The translations under genes and the position numbers were made by a program. Shown here one piece after another: positions 27,686 to 37,068 of a stretch of DNA of 64,000 nt (position 1 is its first letter; each line of letters opens with the position of its first letter). The DNA lies in contig NZ_JAUSXV010000001.1 of assembly GCF_030816295.1 (NCBI RefSeq), forward strand, positions 2,356,001 through 2,420,000, written 5' to 3'. The notes under the pieces were generated by a model, which ran no database searches, was not told the DNA's origin, and saw only the letters and a list, made by a program, of their open reading frames with translations. This DNA comes from Microbacterium natoriense (lineage in GTDB: Bacteria > Actinomycetota > Actinomycetes > Actinomycetales > Microbacteriaceae).

Positions 27686-27764
27686 GCGTCGTCACGCGTC
27701 TGTCACACACCTGGCTTATGGTGGAGTGGAGTCCGGCGGATGCTGGCGATGAAGCGAGCGAGTA

Positions 27765-28367
27765 GTGACGCATTACATTTATCTGGTCAGACATGGTGAA
27801 CATCAAGACGCCGAGCACGGTCTCGCCGACGGACCCCTTTCACCTCGGGGGCAGCGACAGGCCGAACTGATCGCCGATCGTCTGTCGGGTCTTCCTCTCG
27901 ATGCGGTCTGGCATTCTCCGCTGCTGCGGGCCAACGAGACGGCCCGCGCGATCGCGGCCCGGTTGCCGTCGGTCGACCCCGAACCCACTGCGCTGCTGTT
28001 CGATTGCGTGCCCACGGGCATGACGGAAGAGACTCCGGCGGTGTTCGAGCCGTTCTTCGGAGCGGTGACGGATGCCGAGATCGAAGCAGGTCGGGCGCAG
28101 ATGGCCGATGCTGTGAACGAGTTCCTCGTCCGCAAGACCGGCGACGTGCACGAAGTGCTCATCACTCACAACTTCGTGATCTCCTGGTTCGTGCGCGAGG
28201 TGCTCGGGGCTCCCGAGTGGCGCTGGATGACCCTCAACCAGGCCCACTGCGGGCTCACGGTCATCGCGCAGAAGCAGGGTCGCCCGTGGACGCTGCTGAC
28301 GCACAACGACACCGGCCACCTGCCCGTCGAGCTGCGCACCGGCATCCCGGACGGCATGCCGGTCTGA
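27765..28367 (+). CDS. histidine phosphatase family protein
   Basis: A 200-aa phosphoglycerate-mutase-like phosphatase. The phospho-acceptor motif is R9-H10-G11-E12, and the second catalytic His is in VLITHNFVISWFV; the PLSPRGQRQAELIADRL segment is typical. GTG 27765 is the start. Such proteins dephosphorylate small metabolites or phosphoproteins; the substrate is unknown. It precedes dapB by 45 nt, but dapB seems to have its own leaderless promoter. Confidence 0.9.
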   Translation: MTHYIYLVRHGEHQDAEHGLADGPLSPRGQRQAELIADRLSGLPLDAVWHSPLLRANETARAIAARLPSVDPEPTALLFDCVPTGMTEETPAVFEPFFGAVTDAEIEAGRAQMADAVNEFLVRKTGDVHEVLITHNFVISWFVREVLGAPEWRWMTLNQAHCGLTVIAQKQGRPWTLLTHNDTGHLPVELRTGIPDGMPV

Positions 28368-28412
28368 CCTGTCGCGCCGCCGGGTCTGCGCCCGTCCAAA
28401 TAGACTGGTCGC

Positions 28413-29153
28413 ATGACAACGCGCGTGGCCCTCGTCGGCGGTACCGGCAAGCTCGGGCAGATCATCCACGCGGTGATCGACGACCTCGAGGGGTTCGAGG
28501 TGAGTCGCGTGCTGACGTCGTCGAGCGATCTCTCCGAGATCGACGGCGCAGACCTCGTCGTCGACGCGTCCACACCGCAGATCAGCATCGACGTCGTGCG
28601 CGCAGCGGTCGAGCGCGGCATGAACGTGCTCGTCGCGACCTCCGGCTGGTCGGCCGAGCGCATCGCGCTGGTCCGCCCGCTCGTCGAGGCCGCCGGCACG
28701 GGCGCCGTCTTCATCCCGAACTTCTCGCTCGGCTCCGTCCTGGGCACGGCCCTGGCGGCGGCCGCTGCGCCGTTCTTCGGTTCGGCTGAGATCGTCGAGG
28801 CGCACCACGAGTCGAAGATCGACTCGCCCAGCGGCACCGCAGTGCGCACTGCGGAGCTGATCGCCGCGGCGCGCGCCGAGCAGGGTCCGGTGAGCGCCCC
28901 GCACGCCGACCAGCGCGCGCGAGGACAGCAGGTCGGCAGCGTGCCGATACATTCCCTGCGCCGCCCCGGCGTCGTCGCCAAGCAGGAGGTCATCCTGTCG
29001 GGGCCCGGCGAATCGCTCACATTCACGCACGACACGGTCGAGCCCGCCAAGGCGTACGCCCCCGGCATCCGCCTCGCCCTGCCGTTCGCTCTGCACGCGG
29101 AGGGCGTCGTCGTAGGGCTGGAGAACATGATCGACATCGGCATCCGCTCGTGA
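28413..29153 (+). CDS. dapB: 4-hydroxy-tetrahydrodipicolinate reductase
   Basis: A 246-aa DapB, the NAD(P)H reductase of the diaminopimelate/lysine pathway after DapA. The nucleotide loop is GGTGKLG (residues 7-13), and the active-site stretch EAHHESKIDSPSGTA holds the catalytic His pair and Lys. TAGACT ends six nucleotides before the ATG, so a leaderless mRNA is likely. The stop overlaps the start of the next membrane gene (TGATG). dapA lies 5 kb downstream, as commonly in actinobacteria. Confidence 0.97.
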   Translation: MTTRVALVGGTGKLGQIIHAVIDDLEGFEVSRVLTSSSDLSEIDGADLVVDASTPQISIDVVRAAVERGMNVLVATSGWSAERIALVRPLVEAAGTGAVFIPNFSLGSVLGTALAAAAAPFFGSAEIVEAHHESKIDSPSGTAVRTAELIAAARAEQGPVSAPHADQRARGQQVGSVPIHSLRRPGVVAKQEVILSGPGESLTFTHDTVEPAKAYAPGIRLALPFALHAEGVVVGLENMIDIGIRS

Positions 29154-29587
29154 TGTCGCGAATCGGCGTCGCCCTGATGGGCGCTGCGCTCGTGGTCTAT
29201 CTCGCGGTCGCGGTGTGGCTCGCCGTGATGTTCCTCGTGGTCGGAACCCCCGTGTCGATCGGCATGGGGGTGGCGTTGGTCGTGCTGGCGCCGCTCGGCG
29301 CCTGGGCGCTGATCAGAGAGATGCAGTTCGGCTTCGGAGCGGATCGCCTCGGCCGGGTGCTCGATTCCGAGGGCGGGATGCCCCCGGTCGAGACCGACCT
29401 CACTCCCAGCGGCCGGATCGCCCGTGCAGACGCCGATCCTCTCGTCGAGCGATACACCGCCGCTGCAGATGCCGCGCCCGAAGACTGGCGCGCCCGCTAC
29501 CGGCTGGGGGTCGTGCAGGATGCGGCCGGGCGTCGCAAGGACGCCCGAGCCAGCATCCGCGAGGCGATCCGCCTCGAACGCGCCTGA
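29153..29587 (+). CDS. membrane protein with TPR-like C-terminus
   Basis: A 144-aa protein with two N-terminal TM helices (about residues 4-30 and 35-52) followed by a soluble segment whose last 45 residues (DPLVERYTAAADAAPEDWRARYRLGVVQDAAGRRKDARASIREAIRLE) resemble a TPR pair; I cite it by its start DPLVERY and end REAIRLE. The ATG overlaps the dapB stop (TGATG), so it is translationally coupled to dapB. Function unknown; conserved dapB neighbours of this kind occur in actinobacteria. Ends one base before convergent osmC. Confidence 0.75.
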   Translation: MSRIGVALMGAALVVYLAVAVWLAVMFLVVGTPVSIGMGVALVVLAPLGAWALIREMQFGFGADRLGRVLDSEGGMPPVETDLTPSGRIARADADPLVERYTAAADAAPEDWRARYRLGVVQDAAGRRKDARASIREAIRLERA

Positions 29588-30013
29588 TCAGGCGAGCGTG
29601 GCCTCGAGGGTGATCTCGATGCCCGCGAGTGCCTGAGAGACCGGGCATCCGGTCTTGGCGCCTTCGGCGATCTCCTGGAACTTCTCGGGCGAGAGACCCG
29701 GGACAACCGCGTTGACGTTGAGGTGGCTGCCGGTGATGCCGGTGCCGGGCTTGAAGGTGACGGATGCGCTCGTGTTCACGCGCTCGGGCGGGGTGCCGTT
29801 CTCGGCGAGAGCGTTCGAGAGCGCCATGCTGAAGCACGACGAGTGCGCCGCGGCGATGAGCTCTTCAGGAGTGGTCGTGGTGCTGCTGCCCTCGCTGCGG
29901 GCTTTCCAGTCGATGGGGAAGGTGCCGAGGTTCGACGACGAGAAGGCGACCGTGCCGGATCCTTCGATGAGCGATCCGGTCCAGGTGCTGTTGGCTTCAC
30001 TGGTGACGGGCAT
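29588..30013 (-). CDS. osmC: OsmC/Ohr-family peroxiredoxin
   Basis: A 141-aa thiol peroxidase of the OsmC/Ohr type that reduces organic hydroperoxides. Both active-site cysteines are visible, C60 in AAHSSCFSMAL and C123 in TGCPVSQAL, and the N-terminal beta-meander is intact. ATG 30013 follows GGAGG. Immediately upstream on the same strand are a DUF4395 protein and a thioredoxin-like protein, so the three may form a redox-repair group. Confidence 0.9.
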   Translation of the reverse strand: MPVTSEANSTWTGSLIEGSGTVAFSSSNLGTFPIDWKARSEGSSTTTTPEELIAAAHSSCFSMALSNALAENGTPPERVNTSASVTFKPGTGITGSHLNVNAVVPGLSPEKFQEIAEGAKTGCPVSQALAGIEITLEATLA

Positions 30014-30098
30014 GATGACCTCCGGTTCTCGCGCTGCCTGGGTGGCGGCGTCGCATCGTCGCCAGCCTACCGAGCGCGCACGTCGCGGGGAACTGCGC

Positions 30099-30671
30099 TC
30101 AGGCGGATGCTGTGCGCCCGAGGACGCCCGCGCGCTGCAGCAGCAGATAGAGCTGGCACCCGAGGCAGAACGCGAAGGCCGCGTTGAGGAACGCCGCGAT
30201 GAACGCGGCCGCCGTCGCGATCGGCAGCGCCCACGGGACGCCGACCAGATGCAGCACGAGCCCGATCGTCACGACGAACAGGCCGACGCCCTGCGCGAAG
30301 CGCGGCGGGCGGGGGTCCTCGAGCTCGGAGGGCGGTGCGAGACGAGGGCGGATGGCCGCGCGGAACAGAGCGCCCCACGGGGCGGTCCGCGGCGACGCGA
30401 CGCTCCACAGGAACAGCAGCGCGATCACGAGGGTCAGCAGGAAGGCGGGGTCGAGGACGCGCGCGGCGAGGGAAGCGGATTGGATCGCCCAGCCCGTCGG
30501 GGTGAACGTGGCGTCGGCGAGCGGCTGGTACGCGAACCAGCCGAACGTCGTCGCGCCCTGCGCGGTCGAGATCCCGATCAATCCGAGGAACGTCGCGATG
30601 AGGAGAAGCACGGCGGTGATGGTCGCGGCGAAGCGCGGGCCGCGCGGGTCGATGCCTGCGGGTGTGGTCAT
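30099..30671 (-). CDS. DUF4395 membrane protein
   Basis: A 190-aa protein of the DUF4395 family with four to five TM helices. Conserved features include the N-terminal DPRGPRFAATITAVLLL, and a C-terminal CLGCQLY double-Cys motif in the last helix. Family members often accompany thioredoxins, as here, and may exchange electrons across the membrane; that is inference. ATG 30671 has GGAG upstream. The thioredoxin gene ends 22 nt before it. Confidence 0.85.
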   Translation of the reverse strand: MTTPAGIDPRGPRFAATITAVLLLIATFLGLIGISTAQGATTFGWFAYQPLADATFTPTGWAIQSASLAARVLDPAFLLTLVIALLFLWSVASPRTAPWGALFRAAIRPRLAPPSELEDPRPPRFAQGVGLFVVTIGLVLHLVGVPWALPIATAAAFIAAFLNAAFAFCLGCQLYLLLQRAGVLGRTASA

Positions 30672-30693
30672 GGTGGGCTCCGGTGTTCGTGAC

Positions 30694-31104
30694 TCAGACG
30701 GCGGCGAGGGCTTCGGCGAGGGCGTGCCGGTGCGGCACGCCGTTGAATCGTGCGCGGACGACACCGGCTCTGTCCACGAGGAACGTGGTCGGCGTCTGCA
30801 GAACGCGATACCGCGACGACAGGTCGGGGCGATGGGTCAGATCGACTTCGATGTGGGCGAGGCCATCGTCAGCCGAGGCGATGGCGCCCAGCATCCGCCG
30901 CACCTGCGGGCACCGTGCGCACATCTCGGTGCTGAACTGCACGAGCGTGGCCTTCTCGCCCAGTTCTCCCGAGGCATCCGTCGCGTCGAATCGCAGATGT
31001 CCGCCGCCGCGACGCCGGCCGTCGACGAGCCGTATGACGATGCCCGCGATCACCGCGGCGACGAGGAGCGCGGCGGCGATGAGGAGGGCGAGCACAGGCG
31101 ACAT
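30694..31104 (-). CDS. membrane-anchored thioredoxin-like protein
   Basis: A 136-aa protein: one N-terminal TM helix (residues 4-26) followed by a thioredoxin fold with active site C62-A-R-C65 (preceded by Met, not the usual Trp) and cis-Pro P105 in QTPTTF. The helix leaves the fold outside or inside depending on topology; the Arg-rich flank RLVDGRRRGGG after the helix argues for the cytoplasm. TACTCT ends six nucleotides before the ATG. It leads the Trx-DUF4395-OsmC group. Confidence 0.87.
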   Translation of the reverse strand: MSPVLALLIAAALLVAAVIAGIVIRLVDGRRRGGGHLRFDATDASGELGEKATLVQFSTEMCARCPQVRRMLGAIASADDGLAHIEVDLTHRPDLSSRYRVLQTPTTFLVDRAGVVRARFNGVPHRHALAEALAAV

Positions 31105-31200
31105 GGGTAGAGAGTACGACTGCCGGGTGCGCCTGCGGGCCGATGTTTCCGAGCATGACGAACCGCCCCGCAACCGGGCCGGGAAGGTAGTCTGGCTCTC

Positions 31201-32010
31201 ATGAGCGAAGCCGTGCCGACTCCGTATGAAGACCTGCTGAGAGACGTGCTGGAGACCGGCACGCACAAGTCGGATCGGACCGGAACCGGCACGACCAGCG
31301 TGTTCGGCCGGCAGATCCGCTTCGACCTGGCACAGGGCTTCCCTCTGATCACGACCAAGCGCGTGCATTTCAAGTCCATCGCCTACGAGCTGCTCTGGTT
31401 CCTGCGCGGCGACTCCAACGTGCGATGGCTGCAGGAGAACGGCGTCACCATCTGGGACGAATGGGCGGATGCCGACGGCGACCTCGGCCCGGTCTACGGC
31501 GTGCAGTGGCGCTCGTGGCCCACCCCGGACGGCGAGAGCATCGATCAGCTCTCCGATGTGATCGAGCAGATCCGCAAGACCCCCGACTCCCGACGGCTGA
31601 TCGTGTCGGCATGGAATCCTGCAGACATCCCCGACATGGCTCTGGCTCCCTGCCACGCCCTCTTCCAGTTCTACGTCGCCGACGGGAAGCTCTCCTGCCA
31701 GCTCTACCAGCGCAGCGCCGACCTCTTCCTCGGTGTCCCGTTCAACATCGCCTCCTATGCGCTGCTGACTCTCATGGTCGCGCAGCAGGTGGGGCTCGAG
31801 CCGGGCGACTTCGTCTGGACCGGCGGGGACTGCCACATCTACGACAATCACCTCGAGCAGGTGCGCGAGCAGCTCTCACGCGAGGCCTACCCGTATCCGA
31901 CGCTGCGTTTCGCACGCACGCCCGAGTCGATCCTCGACTACCGCTACGAGGACTTCATCGTCGAGGACTATCAGCATCACGCGCCGATCCGAGCGGCGGT
32001 GGCCGTATGA
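31201..32010 (+). CDS. thyA: thymidylate synthase
   Basis: A 269-aa ThyA converting dUMP to dTMP with methylene-tetrahydrofolate. The nucleophile is C151 in [19 protein letters not shown] and [20 protein letters not shown] are intact. TAGTCT ends seven nucleotides before the ATG. Its stop overlaps the start of folA (ATGA), so dihydrofolate made by ThyA is recycled by the next gene product. Confidence 0.98.
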   Translation: MSEAVPTPYEDLLRDVLETGTHKSDRTGTGTTSVFGRQIRFDLAQGFPLITTKRVHFKSIAYELLWFLRGDSNVRWLQENGVTIWDEWADADGDLGPVYGVQWRSWPTPDGESIDQLSDVIEQIRKTPDSRRLIVSAWNPADIPDMALAPCHALFQFYVADGKLSCQLYQRSADLFLGVPFNIASYALLTLMVAQQVGLEPGDFVWTGGDCHIYDNHLEQVREQLSREAYPYPTLRFARTPESILDYRYEDFIVEDYQHHAPIRAAVAV

Positions 32011-32483
32011 CCTGGGTGGGGCTGATCTGGGCCGAGGCGCACGGCGGCGTCATCGGGGCCGAGGGCGGGATGCCGTGGCATGTGCCCGAGGATCTGGCTC
32101 ACTTCAAGGAGGTCACCCTCGGTGCTCCTGTCGTGATGGGCCGCAAGACCTGGGATTCCCTTCCCGAGCGGTTCCGCCCATTGGTCGGCCGCGAGAACAT
32201 CGTGATCACCCGCCAGCAGGACTGGTCGGCGCAGGGCGCTCGACGTGCGGCGACGATCGCGGAGGCCGTCCGCGGCCAAGAACGCGTGTGGATCATCGGC
32301 GGCGCCGAGATCTTCCGTCAGGTCGTGGCTGAGGCCGATCGCCTCGAAGTCACCGAACTCGACGTCGATGTCGATGGCGATGCCTACGCTCCGTCGAAGG
32401 CGGGCTGGAGGCTCGTCGACGAGGGGGAGTGGCAGACCTCTCGCAGCGGCATCCGCTACCGCTTCCTCGGATACGAGCGCTGA
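32007..32483 (+). CDS. folA: dihydrofolate reductase
   Basis: A 158-aa DHFR reducing dihydrofolate with NADPH. The [13 protein letters not shown] segment with its Trp and active-site Glu/Asp, the [20 protein letters not shown] region and [10 protein letters not shown] are all present. Coupled to thyA by a 4-nt overlap and followed by an SDR after one base, so a three-gene transcript is likely. Confidence 0.97.
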   Translation: MTWVGLIWAEAHGGVIGAEGGMPWHVPEDLAHFKEVTLGAPVVMGRKTWDSLPERFRPLVGRENIVITRQQDWSAQGARRAATIAEAVRGQERVWIIGGAEIFRQVVAEADRLEVTELDVDVDGDAYAPSKAGWRLVDEGEWQTSRSGIRYRFLGYER

Positions 32484-32484
32484 C

Positions 32485-33246
32485 ATGCCCACCGCACTGA
32501 TCACGGGTGCCAGTGCCGGCCTGGGCGCCGAGTTCGCGCGTCAGCTGGCCCGTCGCCGCGCCGATCTGATCCTCGTCGCCCGCTCGATCGGGCCGCTCGA
32601 GGAGCTGGCTGCCGAGGTGCGGAGCGCGCACGGCGTCGCGGTCGAGATCATCACGGCCGATCTCGCGGTGCCGGAGGACGTCGAACGCGTCGCCGCGCGC
32701 CTGCGCGACGCGAGCGACCCGGTGGACCTTCTCGTCAACAACGCGGGTTTCGGCCTTCCCCTGCAGTTCGCCGACAACGACATCGACGACGAGGTGCGCC
32801 ATCTGCGTGTGCACGTCGAGGCATCGATGCGGCTCATGCACGCCGCGCTGCAGACCATGCGCGGGCGCGGCGGGCGGATCATCAACGTGGCCTCGGTCGC
32901 GGGCTTCATCTCACGCTCGACATACTCGGCGTGCAAGAGCTGGCTGATCGGCTTCAGCCGCTGGGCGAACGCCGAGTACGCCAGAGACGGCGTGACCGTG
33001 ACCGCGCTCTGCCCCGGTTTCGTGCACACGACCTTCCACGAGCGCATGGGCCTCGAGAAGGGGCAGGAAGGCGTGCCGAGCATCCTGTGGCTGCAGGCCC
33101 CCGACGTCGTGCGAACGGGGCTGCGCGACGCAGCACTCGGCAAGGCCGTCTCGATCCCGTCGCTGCGGTACAAGGCCGTCGTGGCTCTGACCGGCATCCT
33201 GCCGCGGTCGCTCACCGCGGGCGTGGCGCGTCGCGGCCGGGTCTGA
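32485..33246 (+). CDS. short-chain dehydrogenase/reductase
   Basis: A 253-aa classical SDR. Cofactor loop TGASAGLG (residues 7-14), NNAG near residue 86, and catalytic S137, Y147 and K151 (YSACK) are present. The C-terminus (YKAVVALTGILPRSL) is like that of bacterial proteins annotated as ketoacyl or steroid-type reductases. Substrate unknown. The gene starts one base after the folA stop. Confidence 0.9.
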   Translation: MPTALITGASAGLGAEFARQLARRRADLILVARSIGPLEELAAEVRSAHGVAVEIITADLAVPEDVERVAARLRDASDPVDLLVNNAGFGLPLQFADNDIDDEVRHLRVHVEASMRLMHAALQTMRGRGGRIINVASVAGFISRSTYSACKSWLIGFSRWANAEYARDGVTVTALCPGFVHTTFHERMGLEKGQEGVPSILWLQAPDVVRTGLRDAALGKAVSIPSLRYKAVVALTGILPRSLTAGVARRGRV

Positions 33247-33258
33247 GCGGGCGTCGAC

Positions 33259-33801
33259 TCAGCGGAACCGCCCGATCCGGATGCCGGCATAGGCGATCGC
33301 GGCGACCGTCTCGCCGTCGGTGATGCGGCCGTCGGCGATCATCTCCAGCGCATCGCCGAACGGTACCCAGGCGACCGCATCTATGCCCTCCTCAGCCTGA
33401 GAATGCGCGGCATCCGCTGCATCATGCTGGAGACCGCGAGCGAGGAAGACGTGCTCGGGCGCGTGCGCGATGCCGTTGAGGGCGTTCATCGTGCCGATCC
33501 GCGTCCATTCCGCGGCCCTGAACCCCGTCTCCTCGAGGAGCTCCCGCTGGGCCGCGACCAATGGGTCCTCGCCGTCGCTCCCGCCGGCGGGCACTTCGAT
33601 CGACGTCCCCGTGGTGTAGCGGTCGAGAGTCACGAGGCAGACCCGGTCGTCCGCGTCGATCGCGACGACGAAGACGGCGGGATGCCGCATCGTGACCACG
33701 CCGTAGATGCCCTTGCCCGCGGGACCGGTGACACGGTCCTCGCGCACGGAGATCCACGCGTTCTCATAGACCGACGTGGAGTCGTGCGTCTGCCAGCTCA
33801 T
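33259..33801 (-). CDS. NUDIX hydrolase (ADP-ribose pyrophosphatase-like)
   Basis: A 180-aa NUDIX enzyme. The box is EVPAGGSDGEDPLVAAQ followed by RELLEETGF, with the metal-binding REXXEE intact; the glycine-rich part is one residue shorter than the textbook spacing, as in several ADP-sugar pyrophosphatases. TAGGCT ends seven nucleotides before the ATG. It diverges from the EF-Tu-domain-II-like gene, and both promoters are leaderless in form. Substrate probably ADP-ribose or a sugar nucleotide. Confidence 0.88.
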   Translation of the reverse strand: MSWQTHDSTSVYENAWISVREDRVTGPAGKGIYGVVTMRHPAVFVVAIDADDRVCLVTLDRYTTGTSIEVPAGGSDGEDPLVAAQRELLEETGFRAAEWTRIGTMNALNGIAHAPEHVFLARGLQHDAADAAHSQAEEGIDAVAWVPFGDALEMIADGRITDGETVAAIAYAGIRIGRFR

Positions 33802-33842
33802 GGCTCCGAGCCTAGGCGCAGCTGCTGCGTAGGATCGACGTC

Positions 33843-34253
33843 ATGGGCTGGTTCGGGAGGAAGCGCGATCCGCAGGACGCGAACGAGATGCTGCGGCAGT
33901 ACAACGAGGCCGAGGCCGAACGCCTGGCCGGTCTGGCGCACGGTGCAGTCGGTGCGCCAGTGACCGTCTCCACCGCCGTCACCACGGGCGAGCTCGTCGT
34001 CGAAGACGTCTTCACGATCACGGGACGCGGCCAGGTGGTGACCGGCACCGTCGCGGCAGGGATCGTGCGAGTGGGTGATCGCATCGTGGTGCACCGCGAC
34101 GGCGCCGAGGTGGGAACATCGGAGATCACCGGCATCGAGATGTTCCGCACGAAGGCGACGGAAGCCGCGGCAGGGACCATGGCGGGACTGCTGCTGCGCG
34201 GCCACCTCGACCTGGCGCGAGGCGACGTCATCCGCACGTCCGCGTCAGCGTGA
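33843..34253 (+). CDS. stand-alone EF-Tu domain-II-like protein
   Basis: A 136-aa protein. Residues 1-45 are a charged helix (MGWFGRKRDPQDANEML). Residues about 50-135 closely resemble the second beta-barrel of elongation factor Tu: VVEDVFTITGRGQVVTGTV, an EITGIEMFRTK strand and a GLLLRG strand, in the same order. No GTPase or third domain is present. It may bind aminoacyl-tRNA, rRNA or a protein partner, but no function is known to me. TAGGAT ends seven nucleotides before the ATG. Confidence 0.75.
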   Translation: MGWFGRKRDPQDANEMLRQYNEAEAERLAGLAHGAVGAPVTVSTAVTTGELVVEDVFTITGRGQVVTGTVAAGIVRVGDRIVVHRDGAEVGTSEITGIEMFRTKATEAAAGTMAGLLLRGHLDLARGDVIRTSASA

Positions 34254-34281
34254 GCGAGCGACGAACCGATACGCTGGGAAC

Positions 34282-35259
34282 ATGACGCACTCGGGCAATC
34301 CATTCGGACAGGTTCTCGTCGCGCTGGTCACTCCGATGACCGCCGACGGCGAAGTCGACTGGCCCGCCGTCGAGAAGCACATGGATGACGTCATCACCGC
34401 GGGTGCGGACGGCATCGTCGTGACGGGTACGACCGGCGAGACCTCGACCCTCACGGACCCCGAGAAGCTCAAGCTGGTCGAGGTGGGCAAGTCGGTCTCG
34501 GCGGGCCGCGCCAAGATCATCACGGGCGGCGGATCCAACGAGACCGCGCACGCGATCGAGCTCTACAAGGCCAGCGAGAAGCTCGGGGCCGACGGCATCA
34601 TGATCGTCACGCCGTACTACAACAAGCCGACTCAGGCCGGCATCCTCACGCACTTCCGCCTCGTCGCCGACGCGACCGATCTGCCGGTCATCCTCTACGA
34701 CATCCCGGGTCGCACCGGTGTGCCGATCAAGTACGAGACGATCCTCCGGCTCGCCAAGCATCCGAACATCCTCGCCGTGAAGGACGCCAAGGGCGACTTC
34801 TCCGAGGTGAGCCGCGTGCTCAACCAGACCGATCTGATGTACTTCTCCGGCGACGACGCGAACGTGCTTCCTCACCTCGCCATCGGCGCCACGGGATTGA
34901 TCGGCGTCACCGCCAACATCACCGCGACCCCGTATCGCACGATCGTCGACGCCGTGAACCGCGGGGATCTCGCGACCGCGACCGCCGAGCACAAGCGCCT
35001 CGAGCCGCTCGTGCGCGCTGCGATGACCCACGTTCCCGGCACGGTGGCAGCCAAGTACATCCTGCACGGACTCGGGCGCATCTCGAGCCCGCGCGTGCGT
35101 CTGCCCCTGGTGGGTCCGGAAGAGTGGGAGGCCGCCCTCATCGAGGACGAGCTCGCTCTCGTCACGGATGTGCCCGGCGCGGACTTCTCGAACTTCCGGC
35201 CCGACCGCAACGCGGCCGCCGGTGGTGCCCTGCCGAAGGTGCACGGCACCACGCGCTGA
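34282..35259 (+). CDS. dapA: 4-hydroxy-tetrahydrodipicolinate synthase
   Basis: A 325-aa DapA that condenses pyruvate with aspartate semialdehyde, first step of the DAP/lysine branch. Schiff-base K167 (AVKDAKGD), Y139 and the TGTTGE loop (residues 48-53) are present. ATG 34282 is preceded by TACGCT ending six nucleotides upstream. The C-terminal tail is slightly longer than in E. coli. rnj follows after 68 nt, a common actinobacterial order. Confidence 0.97.
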   Translation: MTHSGNPFGQVLVALVTPMTADGEVDWPAVEKHMDDVITAGADGIVVTGTTGETSTLTDPEKLKLVEVGKSVSAGRAKIITGGGSNETAHAIELYKASEKLGADGIMIVTPYYNKPTQAGILTHFRLVADATDLPVILYDIPGRTGVPIKYETILRLAKHPNILAVKDAKGDFSEVSRVLNQTDLMYFSGDDANVLPHLAIGATGLIGVTANITATPYRTIVDAVNRGDLATATAEHKRLEPLVRAAMTHVPGTVAAKYILHGLGRISSPRVRLPLVGPEEWEAALIEDELALVTDVPGADFSNFRPDRNAAAGGALPKVHGTTR

Positions 35260-35327
35260 GACATCGGGCGCGGAGACGCGTCCCTGAGAACGAACGGACG
35301 CGCGGAGCGTCCGACTGAGGAGACAGC

Positions 35328-37004
35328 ATGTCCATCCCCATCGCAGATCCGGCAGAGCTCGACGAGGGGACCCTGCGCGTCACACCGCTCGGCGGCCTCG
35401 GCGAGATCGGTCGCAACATGACCATGTTCGAGTACGAGGGCAAGATCCTGATCGTCGACTGCGGCGTGCTCTTCCCCGAAGAGCACCAGCCCGGCGTCGA
35501 CCTCATCCTGCCCGACTTCGAGCCGATCCGGGATCGTCTCGACGACATCGTCGGCGTCGTTCTCACGCACGGGCACGAGGACCACATCGGAGCGGTGCCG
35601 TACCTGCTCCGTCTGAAGAGCGACATCCCGCTGATCGGATCCGGTCTGACGCTCGCCCTCGTCGAGGCGAAGCTCAAGGAGCACCGCATCAAGGCCTTCA
35701 CCCTCACGGTGAAGGAGGGTCAGCAGGAGAAGGTGGGCCCGTTCGATCTCGAGTTCGTCGCGGTCAACCACTCGATCCCCGATGCGCTGGCCGTCGCCAT
35801 CCGCACACCCGCCGGCATGGTGCTCGCCACCGGCGATTTCAAGATGGACCAGTTGCCGCTGGACGGACGCATCACTGACCTGCGGGCGTTCTCGCGCCTC
35901 GGCGAAGAGGGGGTCGACCTGTTCCTGGTCGACTCGACCAACGCCGACGTCCCCGGGTTCACCCCGACGGAGCGCTCGATCGGACCGGTGCTCGATCAGG
36001 TGATCGGCAAGGCCCCTCGACGCGTCATCGTCGCAAGCTTCTCGAGCCACGTGCATCGCGTGCAGCAGGTCATCGACGCCGCCGCCGCCCACGGGCGCCG
36101 CGTCGCCTTCCTCGGTCGCAGCATGGTGCGCAACATGACGATCGCCGAGCAGCTGGGCTACCTGAAGGTGCCGGACGGCGTCCTCATCGACTTCAAGAAG
36201 GCGCGTGACCTTCCCGACGAGCAGATCGTCTACATGTCCACGGGCTCGCAGGGCGAGCCCATGGCCGTGCTCAGCCGCATGGCCAACATGGATCATGCGA
36301 TCGAGGTGAGCGAGGGCGACACCGTCATCCTCGCCTCCAGCCTCATCCCCGGCAACGAGAACGCCGTGTATCGGGTGATCGACGGCCTCACCAAGCTCGG
36401 CGCGAACGTCGTGCACAAGGCGAACGCGCGCGTGCACGTCTCGGGCCACGCCGCCGCCGGCGAGCTGCTGTACTGCTACAACATCCTCAAGCCGAAGAAC
36501 GTGCTGCCCGTGCACGGCGAGTACCGGCACCTGATGGCGAACGCCAAGCTCGCGCAAGACACCGGCATCGCCGAGGAGCGCACGATCATCGCGTCCAACG
36601 GCACAGTGATCGACCTCAAGGACGGCGTGGCGCGCGTGGTCGGACAGCTCGACCTCGGATTCGTCTACGTCGACGGTTCGACCGTCGGAGAGATCACGGA
36701 TGCGGATCTCAAGGACCGTCGGATCCTCGGCGAAGAGGGCTTCGTCTCTGTGATCGTCGTGGTGGATGCCGGTACCGGCCGCATCATCTCGGGACCGGAG
36801 ATCCACGCCCGTGGCATCGCGGAGGACGACTCGGTGTTCGACGACGTCGTGCCGAAGATCATCGCAGCGCTGAAGGACGCCTCCGGCAACGGAGTGCGCG
36901 ACACGCACGCTCTGTCGCAGGTCGTCCGCCGCACGATCGGACGCTGGGTGAATCAGAAGCTGCGTCGTCGTCCCATGATCGTGCCTCTGGTCATCGAGGC
37001 GTGA
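35328..37004 (+). CDS. rnj: ribonuclease J
   Basis: A 558-aa metallo-beta-lactamase/beta-CASP RNase with endo- and 5'-3' exonuclease activity. The zinc motif H81-x-H83-x-D85-H86 lies in VVLTHGHEDHIG; the beta-CASP part has VASFSSHVHRVQQVID and GSQGEPMAVL; a C-terminal domain completes it. ATG 35328 follows GAGGAGA. Neighbours dapA and ftsK are the expected actinobacterial ones. Confidence 0.97.
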   Translation: MSIPIADPAELDEGTLRVTPLGGLGEIGRNMTMFEYEGKILIVDCGVLFPEEHQPGVDLILPDFEPIRDRLDDIVGVVLTHGHEDHIGAVPYLLRLKSDIPLIGSGLTLALVEAKLKEHRIKAFTLTVKEGQQEKVGPFDLEFVAVNHSIPDALAVAIRTPAGMVLATGDFKMDQLPLDGRITDLRAFSRLGEEGVDLFLVDSTNADVPGFTPTERSIGPVLDQVIGKAPRRVIVASFSSHVHRVQQVIDAAAAHGRRVAFLGRSMVRNMTIAEQLGYLKVPDGVLIDFKKARDLPDEQIVYMSTGSQGEPMAVLSRMANMDHAIEVSEGDTVILASSLIPGNENAVYRVIDGLTKLGANVVHKANARVHVSGHAAAGELLYCYNILKPKNVLPVHGEYRHLMANAKLAQDTGIAEERTIIASNGTVIDLKDGVARVVGQLDLGFVYVDGSTVGEITDADLKDRRILGEEGFVSVIVVVDAGTGRIISGPEIHARGIAEDDSVFDDVVPKIIAALKDASGNGVRDTHALSQVVRRTIGRWVNQKLRRRPMIVPLVIEA

Positions 37005-37068
37005 CGACGGCCGAGGACTCACAGGCGCGCGTCACTCGGGCGTAACCGGCGCGTCCTAGGCTCTGGAC

